Part shown: piece after piece, positions 10,577 to 23,000 of the stretch | Position numbering within the stretch: position 1 is the stretch's first letter | Layout: the number at the start of each line of letters is the position of its first letter | Source of the DNA: Caenorhabditis remanei | Taxonomy: Eukaryota > Nematoda > Chromadorea > Rhabditida > Rhabditidae | Direction of reading: 5' to 3' | Assembly (NCBI RefSeq): GCF_010183535.1 | Contig: NC_071329.1 | Coordinates: forward strand, 4,402,001-4,466,000 | DNA: 64,000 nt | Position numbers and translations under genes: made by a program | The notes under the pieces: generated by a model | Seen by the model: the letters and a program-made list of their open reading frames with translations, nothing else | Database searches by the model: none | Told to the model about the DNA's origin: nothing

Positions 10577-13500
10577 TCAGTTGGTCCCATTGATGATGAC
10601 GTGGTGTTGTTGGTCGATGAAATTGGGTTGGAGTGGTTGGTTGTGTTGGAGGGATTGGTGAGGTTGATGGGCCGCCTGGAGGAATGAATTCGGTGGGTGG
10701 GGCATCGAGGTGAGCATCTGGAAGTTGATTTATTTTGTATAGAGATGGAGGGTTTGGTAGGGTCCCTGTGATTTTAAAAATTATTTTTTGAGTAATGTTT
10801 AAAGTCCGGAACGTTTTAAAACTGCAACAAGGGACGTGCGGAACGGAAATCGGAAAATCCGAAATTTCCGAATTCCGAGAATTTTTTCGGAAAATGTTTT
10901 GGTTCCGAAACTTCTGAAATTTCAAATGTTTCCGTGATGTTAAAAAAATAATTTGTGCGGAATCGAAAGAAATTCCTGCAAATCCAGGATGTGTTAAAAT
11001 TTACAAAATTTTTCGGTTTTTTGCAGCATACATATTTACTGGTTTTGACTAAAAATTGAAATACCGAGTTTTCTAAATTTAAAAAGTTTCCAAATTCCGA
11101 AAATTCCCAACATTTTAGTACCGCGCATCTCTGGTAGTACTTATTTAAAATTTTCATACAAATTTTCGACTCCGCCCCCTGAACAGAAGTCGGCGCATGT
11201 TTCAAGCCCTCAAACAGTTTTCACAGGTCCCTGCACTGTCCAAAAGTCTGCACTGGTCATTTCTGTTTTGTTGTGAGGGCGGGGCTTGAAATTTTAGTGA
11301 AAAAAGTTTTATACTTTGAAAAGTTTTTAATAGTGAGATAATGGGCGGAGTTGCAAACTGTCACTGTTTTAAAACGTCTCATTGTAAAAAAAATATTGCA
11401 TTATTTTTAGTTTTCGAGTCTTAAAGCCTGGAAATATGTGTCTGATGACACAGAATTATCGAACATTTTATCAAATCGTGATAATTTTAAGAAATGCTCG
11501 AATATGAGCCTTCTTATATCAAAAAATCAATGGCTTGTTTAACACTGCCATATTTTGTCTATTTTGCGCTTATTTTGTAAAAAAGAAAGGACAATTTTCA
11601 ATTCAGAAGGTTACAAAGTCATCGTTTCATATTTTGGCTTACCGTAGAGCAGGCTTGGTCGGAGTCGGAGAATCGGATAATCCGATTCTCCGATTCTCCG
11701 ACTTTTTTCGGATAATTTCTCCGACGGATAATTCTCCGACTTTTCATTTCGGAGAAATTATCCGTCGGATAATTCTCCGACTTTTCATTTCGGAGAAATT
11801 ATCCGTCGGATAATTCTCCGACTTTTCATTTCGGAGAAATTATCCGAAATTCTCCGATTCTCCGAAAAAAAAAGTCGGAGAATTTCGGAGAATACCGGAG
11901 ACGACGACACTCAAAACCCTGTTTTGGTGATATTTCTACTGGTAAACGCTTTTAATGATGATAAAACATGTTTTAGAAAGGTGAATTCTGAAAAACACGC
12001 AACAGAAAACCCGTTTTAGAACCATTTTTGGGAACATTTTTGGATTCTCCGAAATTATCCGAAATTCTCCGATTCTCCGAGAAAAAAAGTCGGAGAAAAT
12101 TTCGGATATCCGATTCTCCGACTTTTTTTTTCGGAGAAAAAGTCGGATATCCGATTCTCCGACTTTTTTTTTCGGAGAAAATTTCGATTCTCCGATTCTC
12201 CGAAAATTTTTCTCCGACCAAGCCTGCCATAGAGGCCTTCAAGGCCCTGTTCAGGCCCAACACCTCCCGCCCTCTTACCCAACTTTCAATAATCCCTCAC
12301 CTCTTTTCCGTTCACCATCAGAATCTCGTTTGTTGCGTTGGTCGGATTGTTGCTGTTGACTTCTGCCAGTTTTCGGGCAGGCGACGTACCGTCTTCGTTT
12401 TGCGCATGCATTTTCCGCAACCTGAAATTAATCGGATTACGGTTATTCAACAAAAAATGAAATTAGACAAGCTTTTGATGCTTTTGTGATGGAAAATAAA
12501 TAAAAATGAGATATAGATAACGACGAGCCACAGTACGACTATTGAACATAACGATATTGATTAAACTTACAAGGAGTTGAGAATGAGAACCGTCTTCAAG
12601 GATTATACTAAATACTTTGAAATATTTTTATAAAAGGCTATGCAGGTGGCCTAAGAGACTTCACTCTCCCAAACTCACTTATTACGATTCTGTCGCATAA
12701 AGTTCTGAATCTTCCTGGCGGCGGCTTGTCTCTTCCGGTGTCTATAGCGATAGGCGACTTGGATTGTGGTGGCGGCTCGTTCACGGAGAAGGGTTGAGTT
12801 GGTTTTTGGCACTTGGATACAGATGGTTTGTCCGTCGAGCGTTGGGTGCTCTGGGACACTCGCGATGACGGCTTCGACGGCGGCGCCTTCTTCTTTGTCG
12901 TCGCGCTGGAAAGAATGGAGGTAGGTTAGGGATGGGGTGTAGGAGTATCCCGGAGCTAGGGTGTCTTAGGTTCATGTCCAGATGTATGTGAACCGTGAGC
13001 GGGTCCTTACCACTCTGCAAGTCACGGATGTCTGAATATCCGAGTATCCAGATGTCCGTGTATTCCGAAGCTAGGAGAGTTCGGATCGGAAGGCCTATTT
13101 TTCACAAGTCTCCGTTTCGGGGTGTCTGGATATTCAAATGTTCAGATATCTGTTTGCCCGGATGTCCAGGTGTCAGTGTAACCAGGAGCTAGATTTTCAG
13201 TATCAGGAAGGTACTTTTCAAGATTTTCAAAAATTGTCAAGAATGGAGAACCACTTTTTGAGGACCCTATTTGTTTTCCGATTGTCCGGATGTCCCGATG
13301 ACCGAAATGTCTGAATATCTTTGAGAACCCTTGGTTAATCAGTCCTGGTGGATAAATGTCTGTATGTCTGTATGTCTGTTTATCCGGTTGTCCAGATGTT
13401 CAGATGTCAAAATTTCTAGATGTCTGTGGAAACCCTTGGAAGTCCTAATTCCTAAGTTTCCAAACATTTGCTAGTCTAACTAGCTTATGTTCCAATAGAA

Positions 13501-14043
13501 AAATGTTATATAATTTTTCTGTCATGAACAGAGCTTTCAACCCGACCATCCGGTCTATCTTGATGGTATCCAAAATCTAAGCACAGATTCAGAATTCTCA
13601 CGTCTTCAGCTTTCTAGACACATCAATTTTTGTCTTACCTTTCTCATTCGAAAATGCTTTTGCACGACGATCGCCGCGTTGTGCAGCTGCTTAAAGTAGC
13701 AAAACTGCTTGTATCGTCGATAGCATCCTTGAATTTTCAGCGCGGCACGTCTCTCCAAATCCTCCTGTCGGCGAGTGATGCTCCGCGCACGGTACACACG
13801 ATATGCACGTTGGATGACCATTGCCGCCTCGTAGACGTCGCGTTGCTCATCGTCTGCAAATTTTTTGGTATAGAGGGGGCCGAGGATCCGATACAAGTTT
13901 TTCCAGGCCTAGCTGGCCTAGAATTTCAATATTTCGGATTTCTAGGCCATCCAAGAACCCTACTTACCACAAAATCCTCTATACAACAGATGGTCGTCGG
14001 CGTCGAGAGCGGACCGTTTCGGGTTCAATTGTGAGTACACCAT
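10577..14043 (-). CDS. camt-1: Possible short camt-1 isoform from an internal first exon (IQ domains only)
   Basis: Inside intron 11 lies a 76-base minus-strand exon, 13968-14043. It starts at ATG and reads MVYSQLNPKRSALDADDHLL, then YRGFC, and ends in phase 1 at a strong GTAAGT donor. It joins exon 12 (13853) through a 114-base intron with a TTTGCAG acceptor, restoring the same GAC codon and frame that the long form uses from exon 11. No acceptor AG precedes it closely, and TAA lies two codons upstream, so it looks like a first exon, not a cassette. The product would be 259 residues: a unique 25-residue N-terminus, all IQ motifs and the tail, without CG-1, TIG or ankyrin domains. Three TGACGTCA motifs lie 1-3.5 kb upstream in the same intron. 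Supported by structure only; no transcript evidence available. Confidence 0.55.
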
Positions 14044-17000
14044 TTTTTAGGATTTTCAGAAAATTTTTAAAATTTTTAACAAATTTTGTGTGTGTGGTGT
14101 CCAAGGAGAGCTCACGTTCAGAGCACGGTCCCACGCAATGAGGGGCTAAAAATTGTTTGGTAAGGTACGTACGGTAGAGGTTAAGAGATAAGAAGAAATA
14201 ATGAGCGGAGGTCGAAAAGGGGGCGGAGCCAAAGAGGAAAATTCTCGGAATTTCTAGATCAAAACGGAAATTGAGTAGATTATGCCATATTGTTATTGAC
14301 CTGGTCATACATTGATAAGAATTCCGGGAAATAGGCTTATAATTTTTCTCTTTTTTTTCAAGAAACGGAACAAAGAGATCTGGGACGTTTGGTAATTAGG
14401 ACTTTTTCTAACAAGACGGTTCAAAACCGAGACGTTTTGAAACCGGAGTGTCTTGGCTACTAAACGTATGGTTGTCATTTGTCTCGGTTTAAAAACGCCA
14501 CCAGAGGCCAAAAAAGTGTAGTAAAGGAATGAAAAAAGTGGGAAAATGTTGTCAAGGAGGGGATTTGTGTTTCTTGGAAACAGAAATATTTATGACTATG
14601 TTCGGTGTCCCTTGTAAGGGATCACCAGGTTACATGGCTTCACCAGAAACTAAATTTTCAGAAGACGTATTACTAAAACATGCACAAACTTTGACTATGT
14701 GTTACGGTTAGCCTGATAGCTTGAAATTCCGAAAATCGATGGATCTTAGCTATAAGGTGGACCTGTACTGAAAAGTTTTCAATTACACAAAATTTTAAGC
14801 TATACATATACATATGAGCGCTCTCCACTGAAAGGGGGTACTACCAGGAACTCGAAAAGTTCCTCGTGCAAAAAGTATGTCAAGTAGCCGGAAACTCTCT
14901 CCGGCGTTGATATGTGGGAGTTCAGAATTCCTAAGAACGAAACTGAGACATTTCTCTGCACACCCCACGAACAACAATTGTCTCCTACTCCTCCTCTTTC
15001 CCGATTGACGTCATTGGAGACAAGTTCGACCCCTCGAGACTCCGACAGATGACCCCGAAGGAAAAGGGGGTTTGCGAATGGATAAGAGGTGTGGTGTGAG
15101 TGTGTAGATCAAAATTGATTAATTGTAATGATCTGGTGATCTTGGTAGTGGCACAGGAAAGAGAGTTGAATCGGAAATAGATTATAAGAGTGGTGGAGGA
15201 GGCGGGGTGGTGTGGATTTCTGGGCGAGAGGGAAGGTATAGAGATGGAAGTAAAATATATGGGGATTTTGGGTTAGGCTTAGGTAAGCCTTACCACTTTA
15301 GGCTAACTCCAGATGACTATCTTAGGCTTAGGCTTACTGTCGAAAAGTTAGTCTGATTACTTTAGGCTTAGGCTCACTACATCCATTTGAGCTACATTTT
15401 TGAGGCTTCACTATTTTAAGTTTAAGCTTAGTACCTTAGGTTTAGGCTTACTGTCTCAGTATTAAGACCATTATCTAAAGCTTTTAAGTTTGCTACCTTA
15501 GGCTTAGGCTTACTGTCAAAAACTTAGTCTTAAGTCTTTAGGCTTATGCTCATAAAGTATGGGACAGAAGCCAGGAATACGATGACCAAAACCTACGGGT
15601 ACTGCACCGGATACAGTGCTACAGAAAACCTAAGGCTTAGGCTACCGTAGTTAAAGAGACAGTAACCTTAAGCTTAGACTACCTTAAGGAAAGATAAGAT
15701 AACTTGAGTCTTGCGACTTCAAACTTAGGGATCGTACTTTTTATTTTAAGCTTATCGTACTTCAGGCTTCGGCTTACTACATTGGGCTTCACGCTCTCAT
15801 GCTTTAAAAATGTGTGCCTTTTTAAAACCGTTTTTTAGTTTCGACTGTTAAAAAATGTCCCGGTTCCTAAGTGAAATTTCCTCTCCTCAACCTTATCCCG
15901 CGGTATCCGATCTAAAGGCGTGGGTGGTCTAAGTTAGTTTACCATCATTGTAAATATGTACTTGACACAGTACCCGTGAGGGATCTCGTCACCCCGACAA
16001 AACAAATAAGTCGCAAAAAAAACTGCAGAAGACACACGTTCATAAAAACTGTGAAAAATGCTATAAATTGCTGGAAAACACATGACTTGTCGATTCGTGG
16101 TGTTATCAATTTTTTGACTTGGGCGGAATAAAAAATTATTTTCGAGAGTTGGGTTGATGTGGAATTGATAAGTGCACAAACATCAGGGTTAGAACATCGG
16201 AAATGGTTTTGATCTACAAACTAGAGAACCTCTGCCAGGTAGATCATAAGATCACACCGGAAACCAAAATAACAAAAACAACAACAACAACAAATGCCGC
16301 ACATTTTATCTCGGCAGAAGTTTCACACCTGGATTCCATCAAAAAATAACGGGAGGCACACAAAACAAAGAATCCGGAAGTGAAAAGAAAAAGAAATTCC
16401 AGTAATCCGAGACGGGTTGGCCAGGTTATGAGATATGTATGAGAGGTGAGGGGATGGATAGGCTGGGGCGAGTTTGGCGCGGGTGCCAGGGTAGAGTAGC
16501 CAGGAAGACGGTACCTATTGAAGTGCTACTATAATCTTAGGCTTAGGCTACCGTAGACAAAATTACAGTAACCTTAAGCTTAGGCTACTGTAGGCAATGA
16601 TACGGTAACTTTAAGCTTAGGCTACCGTAGGTAAAGATACAGTAACCTTAGGCTTAGGCTACTGTACATGTTGCAGTGCTACATTAACCTTAGGCTTAGG
16701 CTACTGTAGCTGCTCCCAACTCTGAGGAAAAATGAAATGTGGCGACTGATCGGCTAGACGATCTTTTGAGCGATTCAAGTGTTCGTCGCCATCCCCCCCT
16801 CTCCGTCCGCGACGCGATTGACGTCAAACCCCGAAGCTCTTCTTCGGGGTCAACGATCTGCTCAAGTATTGAAAGGGGAGGGATTGGGAAGGGGGGATTG
16901 AGAGCAGAAAATAGATAATTGTTTGCACAAACTGAGGATCTTTTCGTTTCTGCAAGATGTTGGGGACTAGAGGGGAGTCAGGGAGGCTGGGGTGTCGTTG

Positions 17001-20000
17001 GGCGCGAAAATTGGGTTTTTCTTTTGAACGAAAGCATTGACCATTTTAGAACCGCTCCTTTCAAAACTGTCGCAAAACAGACCTAGACTAAGTTTTGTGA
17101 TTTCGTTTTAAAACCGTCCAACTCGGAACTGCCCAATTAGAAATTGTCACAAATTCAAACCAATGGTTCTTGTCTAGCTATTGGTGCAAAATCTGATAAC
17201 TATGGTTTTTACAAGTTCTAAAACGGTACTGTGCATAGTTCTAAACCTGACGTCGTAAAGATTCTGAATCTGTTCTCAAAAAATGCTTCTACGATAAAAA
17301 TTAGCCAATGTATCAAAACTTTGAAAAAATTCTCTAGTTTCAAGAATGTTTCTCAAGTAAGAGCAAAAAACTGAGAACAAAAAGAAAAAAGCTAGGTAGA
17401 GTGGGGTGGGGTGCAACCCTATCTTATTGGAACCCAAGGACGTCAGCTGCAAGTGAACGAGAGGAGCAACAGAAAGAAAAAAAAACTCAGAGAGGAAAAG
17501 TACTCAAAAAGAGTCTTGTGACGTCATACAGGTGCTCCTCCTGTGCTCTCTCCGAGAGAGAGACCACACACACAAAATATCTTTCTTTTTTCGTTTGTGA
17601 GTTGAGTTGAACCGATTTTTCCCGTGGGTTTCATGTGAAAGACGAGGACTAACCGTTGTACTTGAGGTTTGCAAGACGTTGCTGGATGGGGTCCACGAAG
17701 CGGTCGACGTGATGGGTGAAGAACTCGCCGAGGTCTCTGGAAAATGAACAAGTTTTAGATTTCATCTAGGATTACTGTAGTTTCTCCGGGTTACTGTACC
17801 CGCGTGGAATAGCTACTGTAGCAAAACTGTTAGCTGCTCGGATTGTTACAGTAACCTAAATCAACTTTTTTAACCAAAAATACTGCAACTGATAGATCAG
17901 GAATACTGTAGTCATCAATAACATTCTAAATTGGCTTCTAGAGTACTGTAGCATAAATACGAATGCTACAGTAACTGAAGGTGACCAAAAGTAATGAAGC
18001 TAATAAGCGTTTGCTCAGCTTATTGTAGTCTTAGCTTCCGAATTACTATCGTTATTTAAGCTTACTGTAACCAGGGCTACTGTAGTAACTAACCGGTAGT
18101 ATTGTTACTGATAGGTACTGTCACAGTGTACCAATCTTACTGTAGTCTTGAAAAGTTGCTGAACCAGTTTTCGAAGTACAGTCACTAAATAGTACTGTGG
18201 CAGCAACAAGATTACTGTAACAGATCGAAGGTACTGTCACATCGGTTACTGTAGCCGTAAAATAGCCAGCTTCTGGTTTATCTATACCTGCTAGTACAGT
18301 AAAAACTTAAAGATTACTGTATCTCCGTCGTACCAGGCTTACAGTACCCGTAACAAGCATACTGTAGAATACCATTGTTGTCAAAAAATTGTCCTCAACT
18401 ATGTTAACGGGAAGATTACTGTATCAGGTACTATGACTCCTTAAGCCCATTTAAAGCATACTGTATTAATTAAGGATTACTGTGGCACTTGCAGGCATAC
18501 TGTATCATTTTAAAAATACAACGGTAACACAACAATACTGTACTCCCACTAAGGATACTGTACAATCGCAAAAAAACCTACTATGAAAGCATTAGAGCAC
18601 AAAAGTACTTTTGATCTCCTGATTTTCACCCAACATTTTGTATGTTTAATCATCAATTTAATCATCAAAAATCCCAGGTACATACTTGTCAAAGTCCAAC
18701 GTATCACTTTCAAACGTGTTTGCTCTTGTCGATGATGAGGCAAACGAACGATCGTCGAAGAACTGAAAATAGGAGTGTGTGGGTGTTGGTTTGGGGATAA
18801 ACTACTTGAACAATTGACATAAAAAAGAGAAAACGAAAAGAAGAAAACTAACTAACATTTGTGGCGAACAACTGTGCGGATCGAGTTGTCGTGCTCGTTG
18901 TTTCGATGGTTTCCGTTGAGCGGGGCTCGGTGAATCTGCAAGAATTCGGTTAAGAGGGGTTTATTGAGACTTGGGACGTCTCAAAACTCAATGTTTTGGG
19001 GTGAAAAATATACCAAAATGTAGATCTCGGCGAGTTATATGTAAATGACCTCCTACAGGCGGATGGCTAATTGTTAATGTACCGCGGACAGATCTAGAAA
19101 GATTTTTTTAGCAATTTTCTCGTTTTTTGGCACTTTTTCTCGGTCTGCGGCACATCAGTACTCGTCGAGATCTACATTTTGCTAATTTTTCTGCTCATAA
19201 CATTGTGTTTCTTACGCGGAACGAACAGAATTTAGTGAATTTTTATAGTAGAAAATTTAAAAAAAAGGAATTACCGTAAATACTGTATTATAACGGCACC
19301 TGTAATAGAACGGCACCTGTATTATAACGGCACCCCATCTCTACTCAGAATCACTTAAAATGTTTATCAGGGGATTTTTTCTCGGTTCTGATTAGAAGCA
19401 ACGTGTTTGGTCACTTCTAGATCTGCCCACCTCTTCCTCTAACCCCACTAGGTATGCAGGGGGGGATTTCTTTAAAGGCGCATTGTCCAAATTTTTTTCG
19501 CGCACACTAGCCAAAATGTCACGCTTTGTTGACCGTTAATAACTCTGGCCGTTTTCAAGCGTTTTGCCTAATTCTTTTTTTGTCTATTCCTAATTCACTG
19601 TCCCGCCATTCCTGGAAAGTTTCGTAATATTATCACTTCTAGATCTGCCCACCTCTTCCTCTAACCCCACTAGGTATGCAGGGGGGGATTTCTTTAAAGG
19701 CGCATTGTCCAAATTTTTTTCGCGCACACTAGCCAAAATGTCACGCTTTGTTGACCGTTAATAACTCTGGCCGTTTTCAAGCGTTTTGCCTAATTCTTTT
19801 TTTGTCTATTCCTAATTCACTGTCCCGCCATTCCTGGAAAGTTTCGTAATATTATCTTTACTGACAGCTGAGTGGTGAAGTGATAAGTGAAAGTCATTTT
19901 TTTTGGCTTGAAAAGTTTGTGTTTTTTAGTGTTTTTTTGACTTTCGATTTTTGTTGTGGGCTTAGTTTTGAATGATAAATCATGATTTTTATATGACTAC

Positions 20001-23000
20001 GTAGGGGAAAAACGTGGCTAAGTGGAGAAAAAAGAATTATCCCGATACCTCTTTACAAAAAAATTTTACAGAGCGGAAATTAAAAAAATGGAAATTTTTG
20101 AAAATTTCCGATTTTTTTCACTTTCTTCTATAGATCTCGAGTTCTGTTCGACAAATCTTTTTGAAACTTGGTATATACACGTAAAAGTAAACGGGTAATC
20201 ACTTTTTTACGTCAAAATCGTGTTTTGGGACACCCCCCGCCCGCTACGGCCGGTGGTCTGCGGGGAAACCGAAAAAAACTACAGTAACCCGAAATTCCCC
20301 GGATTTCTTCCGGCGCCTGTAGCGCGCTTAGTTTTTGGAATTTTTTGGTTCTGACAAAAATATATTACGTAGAAAAAAAATCTGAACAAACTGATATAAA
20401 ATTTGTAATACTTTTAGTGAAAAAATTTTTCAGGAGGCGTTTTTTTCCGGTTTTTTAGGTGTTTTTGGCCCGCACTGAAAAAAATTTTCACTAAAAAAGT
20501 TTTGCTTTTTTGATATGTTGGTCAACTAGGAATTATCTAATGGAATATGCAAGTTTCAGCCAAATCCGCCCGGTGGGAGCTGAGCTGTGGAGAAAACAGC
20601 TTTTGCACTGTGTTTTCAGGCTGGCGCGCTTCTGCCGCTTTTTTCTTGGGTACTTTTAATGGGATTGTTTTGAATTTTGGATATGTTATTGCTATTGAAA
20701 TTATCTAATGGATAAAAAAAATATTTTCAAAAGATATTGATTTTGAGCCGAGTTACAGTGGCTCAAACTTTCCAATCGTCATAACTCGCTTCAAAGTGCA
20801 AATAGGCCTTATTTACGATTTTTTCTGTGGGAGTGTGACCTGACCCACTGCCCTTTGGCACCCTTATCGGATTCTCATCTGGGTTTTGAGAAGAATATTT
20901 GAATTTTGGTTGTTTTGGGAAGGGGAAAGAGGTGGGGGTCATGACCAGTGATTAACTTTTGACGTACTTTTTCTTGCAAACTGTTTGAGCGACAAAGGAA
21001 AGGGTGGATTCTGACCCAGGATCTCACCTTCCCACCATACCGTCACATGTGTCCCCACAGGGTGGTAGATTTACAGTTTTGCCGTGGTGACACTCAGATG
21101 TGTCCTCACAGGGTGATAGCCCACTGATAAACTTCAGAAGCTTCGCGCCTCGCGGCGCGCCAGACTCCAAACTTCAAAACCTTATAACTCGGCTCAAAAT
21201 TATCGTAGAACCTTCATCTTACTACCATTTGAAAGCTCTTCGCCGACTGCTTGCTTGGGTCACATGAAATAGAAAAACGCTCATAACTTGCTTCAAAATG
21301 GTCGTAGAACTAAAATTCAAAGCTTGCTCGGCACGGGGTCACCTAGCGGAGCCCGCCGGCAGGCGGGGGACGCTAGTCTGCCCACCTCTTCCTCTAACCC
21401 CACTAGGTATGCAGGGGGGGATTTCTTTAAAGGCGCATTGTCCAAATTTTTTTCGCGCACACTAGCCAAAATGTCACGCTTTGTTGACCGTTAATAACTC
21501 TGGCCGTTTTCAAGCGTTTTGCCTAATTCTTTTTTTGTCTATTCCTAATTCACTGTCCCGCCATTCCTGGAAAGTTTGGTAGTGATATCTTTACTGATAC
21601 CTGAGTGGTGAAGTGATAAGTGAAAGTCTTTTTTTTTGGCTTGAAAAGTTTGTGTTTTTTAGTGTTTTTTTTACTTTCGATTTTTGTTGTGGGCTTAGTT
21701 TTGAATGATAAATCACGATTTTTATATGTCTACGTAGAAGAAGTTAAGGGCTAAATGGAGAAATAAAAATTATCCCGATAGCTCTTTTCAAAAAAATTTT
21801 ACAGAGTGGAAAGTGAAAAAATTGAAATTTTTGAAATTTTACTATTTTTTTTATTTTCTTCCTTAGATTTCGAGTTCTATCTGACAGATTTTTTTTAAAC
21901 TTGGTATATATACGTAAAAGTGAACGGGTAATCACTTTTTTACGTCAGAACTGTGTTTTGAGACACCCCCCGCCCGCCACGGCCGGTGGTCTGCGGGAAA
22001 ACCGAAAAAAAACTACAGTAACCCGAAATTCCCCGGATTTCTTTCGGCGCCTGTAGCGCGCGTAGTTTTGGGAATTTTTTGGTTCTGACAAAAATATATG
22101 ACGTAGCATAAAAATCTGAACAAACTGATATAAAATTTGTAATACTTTTAGTGAAAAAAATTTTCAGGAGGCGTTTTTTTCCTGTTTTTTAGGTGTTTTT
22201 GGCCCGCACTGAAAAAAATTTTCACTAAAAAAGTTTTGCTTTTTTGATATGTTGGTCATCTCGGAATTATCTAATGGAATATATAAGTTTCAGCCAAAAC
22301 GGCCCAGTGGGAGCTGAGCTGTGGAGAAAACAGCTTTTACACCTGATTTTCGAGCTGGGGCGCTTCTGCCGCTTTTTTCTTCGGCATTTTTGATGGGATT
22401 GTTTTGAGTTTTGGATACGTTATTGTCATTGAAATTATCTAATGGATAAAAAAAAGATTTTCAGAAAATATTGATTTTCAGCCGAGTTACAGTGACTCAA
22501 ACTTTCAAAACGCCATAACTCGCTTCAGAGTGCAGATAGGCCTTTTTTACGTTTTTTTCTGTGGGGGGGCGACCTGACCCACTGCCCTTTGGCACTCTTA
22601 TCGGATTCTCATCGGGCAGATGGGAAGAATATTTGAATTTTGGGTCTCCTGGGAAGGGGAAAAGGTGGGGGTCATGACCGGTGATGAACTTTTGACCTAC
22701 TTTTACTTGTAAACAGTTTGAGCGACAAAGGAAAGGGTGGATTCTGACCCAGGATTCAGATATCCGTCACCTGATGTCGCTTGATTCCTTAGAAGTGTGG
22801 ATTCTGACCCAGGATTCAGATATCCATCACCTGATGTCCTTTGACACCTTAGAAGGGTGGATTCTGACCCGGGATTCAGATATCCGTCACCTGATGTCGC
22901 TTGATTCCTTAGAAGTGTGGATTCTGACCCAGGATTCAGATATCCGTCACCTGATGTCCTTTGACACCTTAGAAGTGTGGATTCTGACCCAGGATTCAGA

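Noticed and set aside
10536..10925. Longer Pro/Thr-rich frame as the last camt-1 exon
   Set aside because: Its frame cannot be joined to exon 14; acceptor at 10718-10719 with the frame ending VIINGTN is in phase.
13979..14308. 109-residue minus-strand frame overlapping the internal camt-1 exon
   Set aside because: AT-rich interior, stop before the donor and wrong phase for exon 12; the ATG exon 13968-14043 in another frame fits.
14795..14977. Minus-strand 60-residue frame as a camt-1 exon
   Set aside because: No suitable acceptor/donor with the needed phase; exon 11 joins exon 12 directly.
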